A DNA stretch of 45,675 nt from Pseudomarimonas salicorniae (GCF_023156535.1 NZ_JALNMH010000019.1:1-45675); one strand, 5' to 3'; shown: positions 20,758-29,888, counted from the first letter of the stretch. Notes: generated by a model from the sequence alone, not told the origin. Program-made: numbers and translations.

Positions 20758-23244
20758 TCAGAAGTCGAGGCTCAGGCGCGCGTACACGAGCCGGCCCGAG
20801 CGTCCGAACGGCGAGTAGTTGGAGAACGGTGTGTTGCCGGTGCCGTTGCGGCTGATCGGGAAGGCTTCCGGGTACTGGTCGAAGACGTTCTCGGCACCGA
20901 TGGCCAGGCGCAGCGAATCTGTGAATTGCACCCGACCCTCGAGGTCGACCAGGGTCTTTGACGGCAGGCGGAAGTCGGTGGCCGCGCTGGTTCCGGGGTC
21001 CAACACCTCGCCGTAGCGGGTGGCGCGCAGGGTGGCGCCAAGCATGCCCTGCGACCAGTTGACGATGGCCGCGAGCTTGTCCTTTGGATTGCCCTCTTCG
21101 AAGGTCAGCACGTTGATGCGGCCGAACAGCACCGGTGCCGGATCCAGCGCGGACAGCTCGGCCGTGGTCGGGACCCGGGTCACCTCGGTTTCGTTGTAGT
21201 TGCCAGCTAGGGTGAAGTCGAACTTGCCGAGATTCTCGGTGTCCCACGGCCAGCTGACGACCACGTCGACGCCCTGGGTTTCGGTATCCACGCCGTTGAT
21301 GAAGAAGCGTCCGCCGCCGATGCCGATGAAGCCGCGCGAGGTCAGGAAATCTCGAACGTTGGTGGCGACCAGGTTCTCCGAGAGCACGATGCGGTCGTCG
21401 ATGTCGATGCGGTAGGCATCGACGGTGACCGTCACATCGCCCAGCGACATCACCGCGCCCAGCGAGAAGTTGACCGACTCCTCGGCGTCCAGCGGCCGTG
21501 CGCCCAGCGCCCGGGCGATCGGATCATCCACCGGGAAGGTGGTGATGTCGAAGGGCACGCCGTTGATGAAGTTGGTCGAGGTGGCGGTGAAGAACTGCTG
21601 CTGCGGCGAGGGCGCGCGGAAGCCGTTCTGCATCGAGCCACGGAGGGCGAAGGCGGTGCTGAAGTCATAGCGCATCGCCAGCTTGCCGGTCAGGTTGCTG
21701 CCGAAGTCGGAGTAGTCCTCGGCGCGCACCGCGGCCGAACCGAGCAGGTTCTCGGTCAGGTTGGCCTCGAAGTCGACGTAGACGCCCACCGCAGTGCGGT
21801 CCTCGTTCACTTCGTTGGAGGGGCGGAAGCCGGGGAACACCTGGGCGCCCGAGGCCGTGGGATTGCCGTTGAGCAGCACTCCGCCGTTGCGGTAGGAATC
21901 CGGTTCGCCGGCGAAGATCGAATAACTCTCGCGACGGGCCTCGATGCCGGCGGCCACGTTGAGTGCCGAGGCCAGGCCATCGACATCCAGCGAATTCACG
22001 CCGGAGAAGTTGAACACCAGCTGGTCGTAGTCGAAGCCGCCGGCGTCGAACTCGGTGCCGCTGGCCGGGCCGAGCGAGCGGTTCAGGGTGTTCTCGATGG
22101 TGAACTGCATCTCGTTCTTGCCGTAGACCAGCGAGGTGTCCATGAACCAGTTGTTCCACTGCCACTCGTAGCCGATGGCGGCGCTGCTGTCGTCGACATC
22201 CGGGGCAATGATCGGCAGGAAGCCGTCCGGATAGATCTCGATGACGTTGCGGGCGTCGAGCGCTCGGCGGTAGAAGCCGGCCGAGCGGGCCTCGCGGTCC
22301 TGCAGGCTGGCCCAGCCGTAGAGCCGCGAGCCGCTCTCGTAGTCGATGCCGAAGTTGGCGAACACGGTCTTCTGCTCGACCTCGGGCTCGCCGTACCAGG
22401 CGTTGAAGCGGTCGAAGTTCGCCTCGCGCGGGTCGAAGGCGCCGTTCACCAGCGGGTACTGCTGGCGGTAGTCGTAGCCGCCGCGTTCGGTGCGCTCGGC
22501 GTCCTTGTACTCGGCCGAGAGCGTGAAATAGCCGGCGTCACCGAGTGCGAAGCCCTTCCAGGCCGAGACGGTCACCGTCTCGCCGTCGGTAAGGTCGCGG
22601 CTGATGCGGGAGGGTGCGCTCCAGATCGCGCCGGCCGGGGGCGGGGTGGTCGGCGTGGTGTACTCGGTGTCGCGCTGGCTGTAGCTGACCGTGGCGTTGC
22701 CGCCCTCGGCGGCGCGGCGGAGGATCACATTGATGACGCCGGCGATGGCATCCGAGCCGTACTGCGCCGAGGCGCCGTCGCGCAGCACCTCGACCGACTG
22801 GACCGCAGCCATCGGGATGGTGTTCAGATCGACCGCGGACGAGCCGCGGCCCACGGTGCCGTTGACGTTGACCAGGGCAGCGGCATGCCGGCGCTTGGAG
22901 TTGACCAGGACCAGGGACTGGTCAGGGGCCAGGCCGCGCAGCGTCGCCGGACGGACCGTGTCGGTACCGTCGGCCAGACCCGGTCGCGGGAAGTTGAACG
23001 AGGGCAGGGCGACCGAGAGCGCCTGGTTGAGCTCCGGTGCGCCGGTGCGCTGCAGGGTCTCAACCCCGACCACGTCGATCGGCGCCGGGGTTTCGCCGGC
23101 CGAGCGGTTGGACACGCGGGTACCGGTCACGACGACCGTATCAAGGGCGCGGGCGTCCTCGCCCTCGGCGGGATCCTGGGCGTGAGCAGGGGCGGCATTC
23201 AGGGCAGCAAGAACGGCAATCGACAACAGCGACAGCTTCGGCAT
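20758..23244 (-). CDS. TonB-dependent outer-membrane receptor
   Basis: An 828-residue outer-membrane gated channel powered by TonB/ExbBD. A signal peptide (residues 1-23, ending APAHAQ) is followed by a TonB-box-like DTVVVTGTR at 35-43. The plug domain contains VVGVETLQRTGAPELNQALS, LRGLAPDQSLVLVNSKRRHAAALVN and QSVEVLRDGASAQYGSDAIAGVINVILRR. The long beta-barrel ends in the usual C-terminal aromatic, VYARLSLDF. The sequence style fits xanthomonad/sphingomonad receptors for sugars, oligopeptides or siderophores; nothing nearby tells which. AGGAGG sits six bases before the ATG. Confidence 0.95.
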   Translation of the reverse strand: MPKLSLLSIAVLAALNAAPAHAQDPAEGEDARALDTVVVTGTRVSNRSAGETPAPIDVVGVETLQRTGAPELNQALSVALPSFNFPRPGLADGTDTVRPATLRGLAPDQSLVLVNSKRRHAAALVNVNGTVGRGSSAVDLNTIPMAAVQSVEVLRDGASAQYGSDAIAGVINVILRRAAEGGNATVSYSQRDTEYTTPTTPPPAGAIWSAPSRISRDLTDGETVTVSAWKGFALGDAGYFTLSAEYKDAERTERGGYDYRQQYPLVNGAFDPREANFDRFNAWYGEPEVEQKTVFANFGIDYESGSRLYGWASLQDREARSAGFYRRALDARNVIEIYPDGFLPIIAPDVDDSSAAIGYEWQWNNWFMDTSLVYGKNEMQFTIENTLNRSLGPASGTEFDAGGFDYDQLVFNFSGVNSLDVDGLASALNVAAGIEARRESYSIFAGEPDSYRNGGVLLNGNPTASGAQVFPGFRPSNEVNEDRTAVGVYVDFEANLTENLLGSAAVRAEDYSDFGSNLTGKLAMRYDFSTAFALRGSMQNGFRAPSPQQQFFTATSTNFINGVPFDITTFPVDDPIARALGARPLDAEESVNFSLGAVMSLGDVTVTVDAYRIDIDDRIVLSENLVATNVRDFLTSRGFIGIGGGRFFINGVDTETQGVDVVVSWPWDTENLGKFDFTLAGNYNETEVTRVPTTAELSALDPAPVLFGRINVLTFEEGNPKDKLAAIVNWSQGMLGATLRATRYGEVLDPGTSAATDFRLPSKTLVDLEGRVQFTDSLRLAIGAENVFDQYPEAFPISRNGTGNTPFSNYSPFGRSGRLVYARLSLDF

Positions 23245-23397
23245 GACAACCTCCTGCGGATCGGGGCGAAGGATCGGGCGCGCTTCAGCCAGGCGGTTGT
23301 CGGGTCGCCGGGCATTGCGGCTGGTTGCAGTGTGCCACCGTTCAGCTTCCGAAGGGCGGTCCGGAAGTCATGAGGATAGGATCGGGCGGCGCTCGAT

Positions 23398-23403
23398 TAC
23401 ACT
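23398..23403 (+). promoter_or_regulatory. candidate -10 box (TACACT), near-leaderless start
   Basis: TACACT ends eight bases before the ABC-F ATG at 23412; the intervening bases contain no ribosome site. The -35 position is unremarkable. Confidence 0.35.
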
Positions 23404-23411
23404 TCGCGCCC

Positions 23412-25406
23412 ATGATCGCCTTCCGTTCCTTTGCCCTGCGCCGTGCGGGACGCCTTTTGCTGTCCGACGTCGACCTCACCCTGCATGCCGGCTGGAAGGT
23501 CGGCCTGGTCGGCCGCAACGGCTGTGGCAAGTCCTCCCTGTTCGCCACCCTGCTCGGCGAGCTGGAGGCCGATGCGGGGGATCTCGACCTGCCGGCCAAC
23601 CTGCGCATCGCCAGCGTCGCCCAGGAAACCCCGGCTCTTCCCGATGCCGCGATCGACTACGTGCTCGGCGGCGACGTCGCGCTGGCCGCTGCACTGCGCG
23701 ATGAAGCCGAGGCCAGCGCGCGCGGCGACCATGCCGCGGCCGCCGAGGCGCATCACCGGATCGATGCGCTCAATGGCTACGACGCCCGGGCCCGCGCCGG
23801 ACGGCTGCTGCACGGGCTTGGCTTTGCAGCAGAGACCCACGAGCGCCCGGTGGCCAGCTTCAGCGGGGGCTGGCGGGTCCGCCTCAACGTGGCCCGCGCG
23901 CTGATGGCGCCCTCCGACCTGCTGCTGCTGGACGAGCCAACCAACCACCTCGACCTCGACGCCGTGCTCTGGCTGGAGCAGTGGCTGCTGCGCTATCCCG
24001 GCACCCTGGTGGTGATCTCCCACGATCGCGAGTTCCTGGACGGCGTCTGCAGCCAGGTCGTTCACCTGCACGACGGCCGGGCGAAGCTGTACTCCGGCAA
24101 CTACACATCGTTCGAGCGACAGCGCGCCGAGCAGCTGCGCCAGCAGCAGATCGCACACGAGAAGGAGCAGGTCGAGCGCGCCCACCTGCAGAGCTTCATC
24201 GACCGCTTCAAGGCCAAGGCGAGCAAGGCCAAGCAGGCGCAGTCGAGGATGAAGCGGCTGGAGAAGCTGGCCGGCACCGAAGCCGTGCGCGCCGAGTCGC
24301 CGTTCCGCTTTGCCTTCGACACGCCGCCCGAGCTGCCGAGCCCGCTGCTGCGGCTGGATCGGCTCGACGCGGGATATCGTGAGCGGGAGGCTCAGGCTCA
24401 GGAGCCCGCAGCTGTGGCCTCAACGACAGGGTCTGCCGCCGTCGCACCGGAAAATCACCAATCACGAATCACGAATCACGTGCTCTCGAACGTCAAATTC
24501 GCCCTGGAGCCCGGCGATCGCGTCGCCCTGCTCGGTCCCAATGGCGCCGGCAAGTCGACCCTGGTCAAGACCCTGGTCGGCGAGCTGCCGCCGCTGGGCG
24601 GCGAGCGGATGATTCACCCGGCAGCGCGGATCGGCTACTTCGCCCAGCACACGGTCGAGGCGCTGACCGAGGGCGAGAGCCCGATCCAGCACCTTGCCCG
24701 CATCGCCCCGGGCAAGGGCGAGCAGGAACTTCGCAACTGGCTGGGCCGCTGGAACTTCGCCGGCGAGCGCGCCTTCGAGACGGTGGACGGTTTCTCCGGC
24801 GGCGAGCGGGCGCGTCTGGCGCTGGCCCTGATCGCCTGGACCCGGCCAAACGTGTTGCTGCTCGACGAGCCCACCAACCATCTCGACATGGACATGCGCG
24901 AGGCCCTGGCCGAGGCGCTGGCCGAGTTCGATGGTGCCCTGGTCCTGGTCAGCCATGACCGGCATCTCATCGGCCTCGCCTGCGACCGCTTCTGGCGTGT
25001 ATCCGACGGCAGCGTCACTGCCTTCGATGGAGACCTCGACGACTACGCCGCCTGGCTGCGCTCGCGCGAACGCACCGAGCAGAAGTCCGCCTCCGGCCCG
25101 GCGCCGGCCAGCGCCGAGCCTGCCACCAGCGGCGGCGGCAAGGAGCGCCGCCGCAGCGCCGCCGAGCAGCGCGAACGCGAACGCCCGCTGCGCAATCGCC
25201 TGAAGCAGGTCGAGGCCGGCATGGCCAAGCTGGACGCCGAGCTGGCGGCGCTGGAGTCGCAACTCGCCGATCCCGAGCTCTACGCCGACGGCGGCAAGCG
25301 CGCCGCCGAACTGGCCCGCCAGCAGTCCTCCCTGCGCGAACGCCACGCCGCGGCCGAGGCCGAGTGGCTGGAGCTGTATGAGGCGCTGGAGGCGTTGGGG
25401 GTTTAG
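23412..25406 (+). CDS. ABC-F family ATPase, YheS-like, with in-frame insertion
   Basis: A 664-residue soluble protein with two ABC domains and no membrane part, as in ABC-F ribosome-associated ATPases; it looks closest to YheS. Domain 1 has Walker A GRNGCGKSS (34-42), signature FSGGWRVRLNVARAL and Walker B LLLLDEPTNHLDLD. The linker is the charged RQQQIAHEKEQVERAHLQSF type. Domain 2 has GPNGAGKST (about 376), FSGGERARLALAL and VLLLDEPTNHLDMD. The C-terminal coiled coil (EQRERERPLRNRLKQVEAGMAKL...) is intact. Odd: residues 323-356, between AGY and VLSNVKF at the start of domain 2, are an extra stretch of about 30 residues, encoded partly by a repeated AATCACGAATCACG sequence. The reading frame is kept. 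Confidence 0.92.
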   Translation: MIAFRSFALRRAGRLLLSDVDLTLHAGWKVGLVGRNGCGKSSLFATLLGELEADAGDLDLPANLRIASVAQETPALPDAAIDYVLGGDVALAAALRDEAEASARGDHAAAAEAHHRIDALNGYDARARAGRLLHGLGFAAETHERPVASFSGGWRVRLNVARALMAPSDLLLLDEPTNHLDLDAVLWLEQWLLRYPGTLVVISHDREFLDGVCSQVVHLHDGRAKLYSGNYTSFERQRAEQLRQQQIAHEKEQVERAHLQSFIDRFKAKASKAKQAQSRMKRLEKLAGTEAVRAESPFRFAFDTPPELPSPLLRLDRLDAGYREREAQAQEPAAVASTTGSAAVAPENHQSRITNHVLSNVKFALEPGDRVALLGPNGAGKSTLVKTLVGELPPLGGERMIHPAARIGYFAQHTVEALTEGESPIQHLARIAPGKGEQELRNWLGRWNFAGERAFETVDGFSGGERARLALALIAWTRPNVLLLDEPTNHLDMDMREALAEALAEFDGALVLVSHDRHLIGLACDRFWRVSDGSVTAFDGDLDDYAAWLRSRERTEQKSASGPAPASAEPATSGGGKERRRSAAEQRERERPLRNRLKQVEAGMAKLDAELAALESQLADPELYADGGKRAAELARQQSSLRERHAAAEAEWLELYEALEALGV

Positions 25407-25422
25407 GGGAGGGCCTGGGGGC

Positions 25423-25470
25423 CAGGGCCAGGGCTCAGGGCTCAGGGCTCAGGGCTCAGGGCTCAGGGTT
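25423..25470. repeat. CAGGGCT heptamer array
   Basis: A CAGGGC hexamer, five perfect CAGGGCT heptamers (25429-25463) and one CAGGGTT lie in tandem just after the ABC-F stop. A longer degenerate array of the same heptamer is at 33163-33239. Arrays like this are prone to copy-number change. Confidence 0.9.
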
Positions 25471-25490
25471 CGGCAGGGGAGCAGGCTCTG

Positions 25491-25538
25491 CTCCTCCCCT
25501 TGCGGCGCTTGGCGCCGTAGGGGGAGGCTGGGAGGGGG
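25491..25538. repeat. G/C-rich palindromic repeat R6, copy 2
   Basis: A 48-base palindromic repeat with a GGCGCTTGGCGCC-like centre, related to 6329-6378 and inverted relative to 33283-33330. With the heptamers it fills most of the gap before the FmdB-like gene. Confidence 0.8.
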
Positions 25539-25641
25539 TGCTGCCGCGGCGATCGACGCGGGCTTGAATTGGTGTTGCTCCGCCCCAACATGCGCCACAT
25601 CGGCGGAGATGCCCGCTACCTGTTACCGGACGAGATCGACC

Positions 25642-25995
25642 ATGCCCATCTACGGATACGAATGCCCCGCCTGCGACCACCGTTTCGACCGCCTGCAGAA
25701 GCTGTCCGACCCAGATCCGACGACCTGCCCGGCCTGCCAGGCCGAGGGCATTCGCCGCCAGATCACCGCGCCGGCATTCCGCCTGGCCGGAAGCGGCTGG
25801 TACGAGACCGACTTCAAAAAGGACGGTGACAAGAAGCGCAACCTCGCCGGTGACGGCGATGGGGCGGGCAAGGGCGACGCCGGCAAGGCCGAGGCGCCGA
25901 AGGCCGAGTCGAAGACCGAGAGCAAGGCGGAGTCGCCCAAGGCCGAAAGCAAGCCGGCCAAGAGCGAGTCCAAGCCGGCCGCCGCGGCGAGCTGA
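25642..25995 (+). CDS. FmdB-type zinc ribbon protein
   Basis: A 117-residue protein. The N-terminal zinc ribbon MPIYGYECPACDHRFDRLQKLSDPDPTTCPAC has the two Cys-x2-Cys pairs (residues 8/11 and 31/34) of the FmdB/CxxC regulatory protein family. AFRLAGSGWYETDFK follows as usual. The last 50 residues are a low-complexity Lys/Ala/Glu/Ser tail (KAEAPKAESKTESKAES...) typical of this family in proteobacteria. Its role is unknown; it often neighbours aspS, which here is 3.9 kb downstream. The upstream open frame runs into repeat DNA and is not part of the gene. Confidence 0.93.
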   Translation: MPIYGYECPACDHRFDRLQKLSDPDPTTCPACQAEGIRRQITAPAFRLAGSGWYETDFKKDGDKKRNLAGDGDGAGKGDAGKAEAPKAESKTESKAESPKAESKPAKSESKPAAAAS

Positions 25996-26171
25996 GCCCC
26001 GGCGCCAGAATCGGGCGGGCGCCCGGGCTCAGGGGCGCACGAACCGAGGCCTCCAATCACCCCCGAGGGCGCGGGTGGTGGGTCAGTGCCCGCTTAATCG
26101 CATTCGCCGCCGTGCCTTACCGGGCCGAGGGGCTCCCGAGGCCCGCGGGAGCCGGTCCCGGCGTCGAATGC

Positions 26172-26543
26172 TCAGGCCACGTTCTGCACGATCGGCCTGA
26201 ACCCGCCGTACACCATGCGCTTGCCGTCGAAAGGCATGTCGCTGCCGTCGGGCGCGCCGAAGTCGGTCTTCATGCGCTCGTCCGACATCATCCTCTCGTG
26301 GGAGGCATCGGCGGTCTCCTTGTCCGGCCAGGTCATCCAGGCGAACACCACCTTCTCTCCCGCCTGCAGGTTCACCGCACGGCGAAAGTCCGTCTGCACG
26401 CCGTCCTTGATGTCGTCCTCCCAGCATTCGAACTGGGACAGCGCCCCGTAGTCCCTGGCGATCCTCCAGAACTTCTCGGCGACTTCGCGGTACTTCTCCT
26501 CGTTGCCTTCCGGCACGGGGACCAGAAATCCTTGTACGTACAT
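26172..26543 (-). CDS. DUF1428 (YbaA-like) protein
   Basis: A 123-residue soluble protein of the DUF1428 family, with a ferredoxin-like (dimeric alpha-beta barrel) fold and no known reaction. MYVQGFLVPVPEGNEEKYREVAEKFW, FECWEDDI, VFAWMTWPDKETADASHERMMSDERM and FDGKRMVYGGFRPI match the family from end to end. Read on the minus strand, GGAG precedes the ATG. It stands alone between the FmdB-like gene and the channel gene. Confidence 0.93.
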   Translation of the reverse strand: MYVQGFLVPVPEGNEEKYREVAEKFWRIARDYGALSQFECWEDDIKDGVQTDFRRAVNLQAGEKVVFAWMTWPDKETADASHERMMSDERMKTDFGAPDGSDMPFDGKRMVYGGFRPIVQNVA

Positions 26544-26646
26544 CGTGGATTCTCCTTGACGTCTGGCAGCGTTGCATTGCGCCGGGGGGGAGGGTCGGCC
26601 CGAACTCCGCAGGGTTCCGGCCCGGGATCAAGCAGAGGTCCGACGC

Positions 26647-27678
26647 CTAGTCGGCGTCCTGCTTCTGCGCCTCGCGCGCGGCATCGATGCGCTCGCGGAG
26701 ATTGACGATCTCCACCTGCAGGGCCTTGCGCCGGGCCTCGTCCTTCTCTTCCCCGAGCGCATCCTCGCGTTCGCCGAGCAGGTCGCGCAGCTGCTCGACC
26801 GAGGCCGCCTCCTCGGCCTTGTCGAAAGCCACCGATTCGGCGCGCGGTTTGGGGGCTTCGACCGGTTTCGCCTCGGTCGGCGGCAGGATGCGCGCCTCGG
26901 GTGACAGGGCACGGGTGTTCATGAAGTTCGGCGAGACGATCTCGATGCCGGCATCATGCAGCGCGTCGAGCACGGCCTCGTGCAGTTCGGAGCGGGCGCT
27001 GATCAGCTGGCTGGAGTCGGCGAGCAGGCCGGCGGCGCGGTAGGTCACCGAGAAATCACCCAGCCCGCGCACCTGGACGAAGCCATCCTCCAGCCCGGCG
27101 CGCTGGACGGCGTCGCGCAGGGCCTCGGCGATCCTCCGCCGCGAGACGTCGTAGCCCAGTGACACCTCGCAGGAGACGATGGTCCCGCTGGCCCGCGCGC
27201 GGCGCAGCGGCTGGGTGACCATCAGCAGGTTGGGAATGGTGACCAGGTCGCGGTCCTCGGTCTGCACCTCGGTATGCAGCAGGTCCATCTCGGTGATGCG
27301 GCCGCGGATGTCGGCGACGCTGATGAAATCACCCGGTCGCGCGTTCTGGATCAGGCGCAGCATGATGCCGGCCATCATGTTGCCGATGAAGGTGGTCGAC
27401 GACAGGGCGATGGCCGCGCTCAGCAGGATGCCGAGCAGGCTGAGCAGCTGGCCACGCAGCGAGTCGCTGATCGGCAGCGTCAGCAGCAGGGCCAGCACGC
27501 CGCCGAGGGTCAGGAACAGCATGATCAGCTGGAAGCGGAACTGCAGCTCGGGCCGCCCCTTCCAGCGTCGGCGCAACGCGATGTTGAGTCCGGCCAGGAC
27601 AGCCGCGCCACAGACCAGCACGACCAGCATGGGCAGGCCGTTGCGCAGGGCTTCCAGCAGCCAGTTCAGCAGTTCCAT
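26647..27678 (-). CDS. MscS-family mechanosensitive channel
   Basis: A 343-residue inner-membrane channel that opens under membrane tension to release solutes. Three hydrophobic segments lie at residues about 15-33, 50-72 and 75-105. The last is the pore helix plus the conserved ALSSTTFIGNMMAGIMLR turn. The MscS middle domain follows (ARPGDFISVADIRGRITEMDLLHTEVQTEDRDLVTIPNLLM). The C-terminus is an extra charged coiled coil (EQLRDLLGEREDALGEEKDEARRKALQ...) beyond the usual MscS end. The ATG at 27678 is the first that leaves a normal membrane start; a longer upstream frame reads through GC-rich sequence into the opposite gene and is rejected. Confidence 0.9.
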   Translation of the reverse strand: MELLNWLLEALRNGLPMLVVLVCGAAVLAGLNIALRRRWKGRPELQFRFQLIMLFLTLGGVLALLLTLPISDSLRGQLLSLLGILLSAAIALSSTTFIGNMMAGIMLRLIQNARPGDFISVADIRGRITEMDLLHTEVQTEDRDLVTIPNLLMVTQPLRRARASGTIVSCEVSLGYDVSRRRIAEALRDAVQRAGLEDGFVQVRGLGDFSVTYRAAGLLADSSQLISARSELHEAVLDALHDAGIEIVSPNFMNTRALSPEARILPPTEAKPVEAPKPRAESVAFDKAEEAASVEQLRDLLGEREDALGEEKDEARRKALQVEIVNLRERIDAAREAQKQDAD

Positions 27679-27776
27679 CAGCCATCGATCCCCGGGGCGT
27701 CCGGAGTACAGGTTAGAGCATCCGCCACCGCGCAGGGGCGGGGTATGCTGCCGGCTCGCCCATCGTCGAGCCCGCC

Positions 27777-28379
27777 ATGTCCCGATTCCTTGCAGGCCTT
27801 GCAATCCTGCTCTGCTGTGCCGCCGCCGCACCGGTCGGGGCGAGTCCGGCCGAGGCCTTTCTCGACCGGCTCCGAGCGCTGTGCGGGCAGGCCTTCGAGG
27901 GCCGGATAACCGCCAACCTCCCGCCGCCCACCACGCCTGACCCGTTCGAGGGCAAGTCATTGGTGATGCACGTACGCGAGTGTTCCGAGGACGGTCTGCG
28001 GATTCCCTTCCACGTCGGCGAGGACCGCTCGCGGACATGGGTGCTCACCCGCGTCGCTGACGGGCTGCGGCTGAAACACGACCACCGCCATGCCGACGGC
28101 AGCGAGGACCCGGTCACCTGGTACGGCGGCGACACCACGGACTCCGGAACGCCCGCGCGCCAGGCCTTTCCGGTCGATGCCGCGAGCATCGCCAACTTCA
28201 AAGAGAACGGCCTCGATGCCTCGCTGCAGAACACCTGGGCGCTGGAGATCGAGCCCGGGCAGCGGTTTGTCTACGAGCTGTCGCGGCCCAGCGGCCGGCT
28301 GTTCCGGGTCGAGTTCGACCTCACCCGGCCGGTGCCTCCACCGCCAGCGCCGTGGGGGGCGGAGACGGCGGCGCCATAG
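27777..28379 (+). CDS. secreted protein of unknown function
   Basis: A 200-residue protein with a clear signal peptide (residues 1-22, FLAGLAILLCCAAAAPVGA, cut after ASP or GAS). The mature part contains FLDRLRALCGQAFEGRI, an LRIPFHVGEDRSRTWVLTR strand-rich stretch, LKHDHRHADGSEDPVTWYGGDT and FVYELSRPSGRLFRVEFDL. It ends in a proline-rich tail. I recognise the pattern as a conserved hypothetical of xanthomonad-like genomes but cannot assign a function. It is divergent from the MscS gene; a TATGCT box lies about 30 bases before the start. Confidence 0.75.
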   Translation: MSRFLAGLAILLCCAAAAPVGASPAEAFLDRLRALCGQAFEGRITANLPPPTTPDPFEGKSLVMHVRECSEDGLRIPFHVGEDRSRTWVLTRVADGLRLKHDHRHADGSEDPVTWYGGDTTDSGTPARQAFPVDAASIANFKENGLDASLQNTWALEIEPGQRFVYELSRPSGRLFRVEFDLTRPVPPPPAPWGAETAAP

Positions 28380-28568
28380 CGCCGGGTTGGCCGCATATCT
28401 GCGGTTCGTTCGCTCGTCGAATAGTGGGCTCCGGTAGCAGCGCCCTTGGGCGCGAGCGCGGAGGTCCGCCCTGGCCATGGTTCGCGCCAGATCCACAAGG
28501 TAGCGGTCGCGGGCAGGACCGCTGCAACCGGCGGGCTTCGTTGGAATAGTGGCGGATATGCACCCCTC

Positions 28569-28699
28569 GGGCGCGAAGCAGACCTTCCGCAGAACCCGAA
28601 TGTAGGAGCCAGCTTGCTGGCGATCATCCCATCCGGGGCGACTATCGCCAGCAAGCTGGCTCCTACAGCGGGACCGGGGCGAATGCGAACTTCGCGCCC
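28569..28699 (-). repeat. 131-bp REP-pair element, copy C (reversed)
   Basis: Ends GGGCGCGAAG (28569-28578) and CTTCGCGCCC (28690-28699); REP arms at 28602-28623 and 28645-28666. The reverse complement aligns with copies A and B along its whole length. The rest of the gap (28380-28568) contains a further GGGCGCGAGCGCGG-type stretch but no recognisable gene. Confidence 0.92.
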
Positions 28700-28782
28700 C
28701 AAGCTCGCGTTGGCCCGATGGTCACGGCGCCGTGGCGCTGCAGCCGGTGCAGCGCCACGCACGCGAGGGGCGCCCGGGTTGC

Positions 28783-29715
28783 CTAGCGGGTGCCGAACCG
28801 CCCGCGACAGCCGTGGTCGACCCACAGCTGGTTGCCGTCGTAGCCCCAGCTGCGGCCTTCGACGCAGGCGGTGCGGGAGATCTGTTCGATAAGGAAGGGG
28901 CGGCCGTAGCTGCGGTTCCAGGCGCAGGTGCGATAGCGCTCGTTGTCGCTGGCGCAGGTGACCGAGTAATCGCCGCCGTGCGGGCGGCCACCGGGCAGTC
29001 CGCCGCCACCGTAGGTCTCGACGAATACCGCGCGGCAGCCGCGGGTCACCCAGACCTCGCCCGGGCTCTGCGACCAGGTCTGGCCCTCGATGCAGGGCGC
29101 GTTGGACAGCTGCTCGGCAATGCGCACCGGACCGCGGAACGGCAGGCTGCAGCGCTTGCGCTTTCCCTCGCGGCTCTCGCAGGCGATGCCGCCGCCGGGG
29201 TTGAAGCCGGGCGCGCCGCCCCAGTGCCCCTCGCGGAAGCGGCCGCGGCAGCCGCGATCGACCCAGATCAGGCCGCGGCGCTGGCCCCAGGTCTGTCCCT
29301 CGACGCAGGCCGAATCGGAGATCTGCTGGGAGAGTACCGCCGGGCCGCCGAAGGGCGTGCGGCACTCGTTGTAGCGCCGGTCGATGCTGGAGCAGATCAC
29401 CTCGCGCGCCTGCCAGCCAGAACGCGGCGGCTGCCAGCCACGGCCGCCGCCCAGCGATTCGGCGATGTCCTGCTGGATGCGCGAGAAAGTCCAGCCGGAA
29501 TCAATCTGGTCGAGATAGAACTCGAGCTGGTCGTCGGGCAGGCGGCGGCCGTTCGACTGGTCGGCGTATTCGCGCTCCAGGACGCGGATGCGGTCCTGGA
29601 CGTTCAGCCGGCGCAGGTCCTCGGGTGCGTAGGCCTTGGCGCCCGGCTGGGCGAGGACGGGCAGGGCGAACAGCAGGACGGCGAGCAGGGCGAACACGCG
29701 CAGCAGGACGCTCAT
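28783..29715 (-). CDS. secreted DUF3011 repeat protein
   Basis: A 310-residue exported protein. A signal peptide (residues 1-22, VFALLAVLLFALPVLA) is followed by a helical segment and three copies of a cysteine-rich DUF3011 unit. The repeats start at CSSIDRRYNEC, CESREGKRKRC and CASDNERYRTC, and each closes with a C.EGQTW/C.EGRSW turn and a WVDRGCRG/WVTRGCRA/WVDHGCRG end. Each unit has four cysteines. The function of the family is not known to me; the domain suggests a disulphide-bonded envelope protein. It is divergent from aspS. Confidence 0.88.
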   Translation of the reverse strand: MSVLLRVFALLAVLLFALPVLAQPGAKAYAPEDLRRLNVQDRIRVLEREYADQSNGRRLPDDQLEFYLDQIDSGWTFSRIQQDIAESLGGGRGWQPPRSGWQAREVICSSIDRRYNECRTPFGGPAVLSQQISDSACVEGQTWGQRRGLIWVDRGCRGRFREGHWGGAPGFNPGGGIACESREGKRKRCSLPFRGPVRIAEQLSNAPCIEGQTWSQSPGEVWVTRGCRAVFVETYGGGGLPGGRPHGGDYSVTCASDNERYRTCAWNRSYGRPFLIEQISRTACVEGRSWGYDGNQLWVDHGCRGRFGTR

Positions 29716-29844
29716 GGCTGACTCCGGATCAGGGACGCCACGAGCATAGCGGGTCTTCCTGAACGGATCTCCCCAGCAGCCGCGCCGGGCTGAGCCGCAG
29801 ATGAAGTGCCTCGCGGATGGTTCCAGTTCGAGCGCCACGCTTCG

Positions 29845-29850
29845 TACAAT
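29845..29850 (+). promoter_or_regulatory. candidate aspS -10 box (TACAAT)
   Basis: TACAAT matches the bacterial consensus at five of six positions and lies 38 bases before the aspS ATG. The -35 at about 18 bases upstream (TTCCAG) is weak. Confidence 0.45.
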
Positions 29851-29888
29851 GGCGGGCTTTCCGCACTGCTGCGGCTCCGGAGTTGTCC

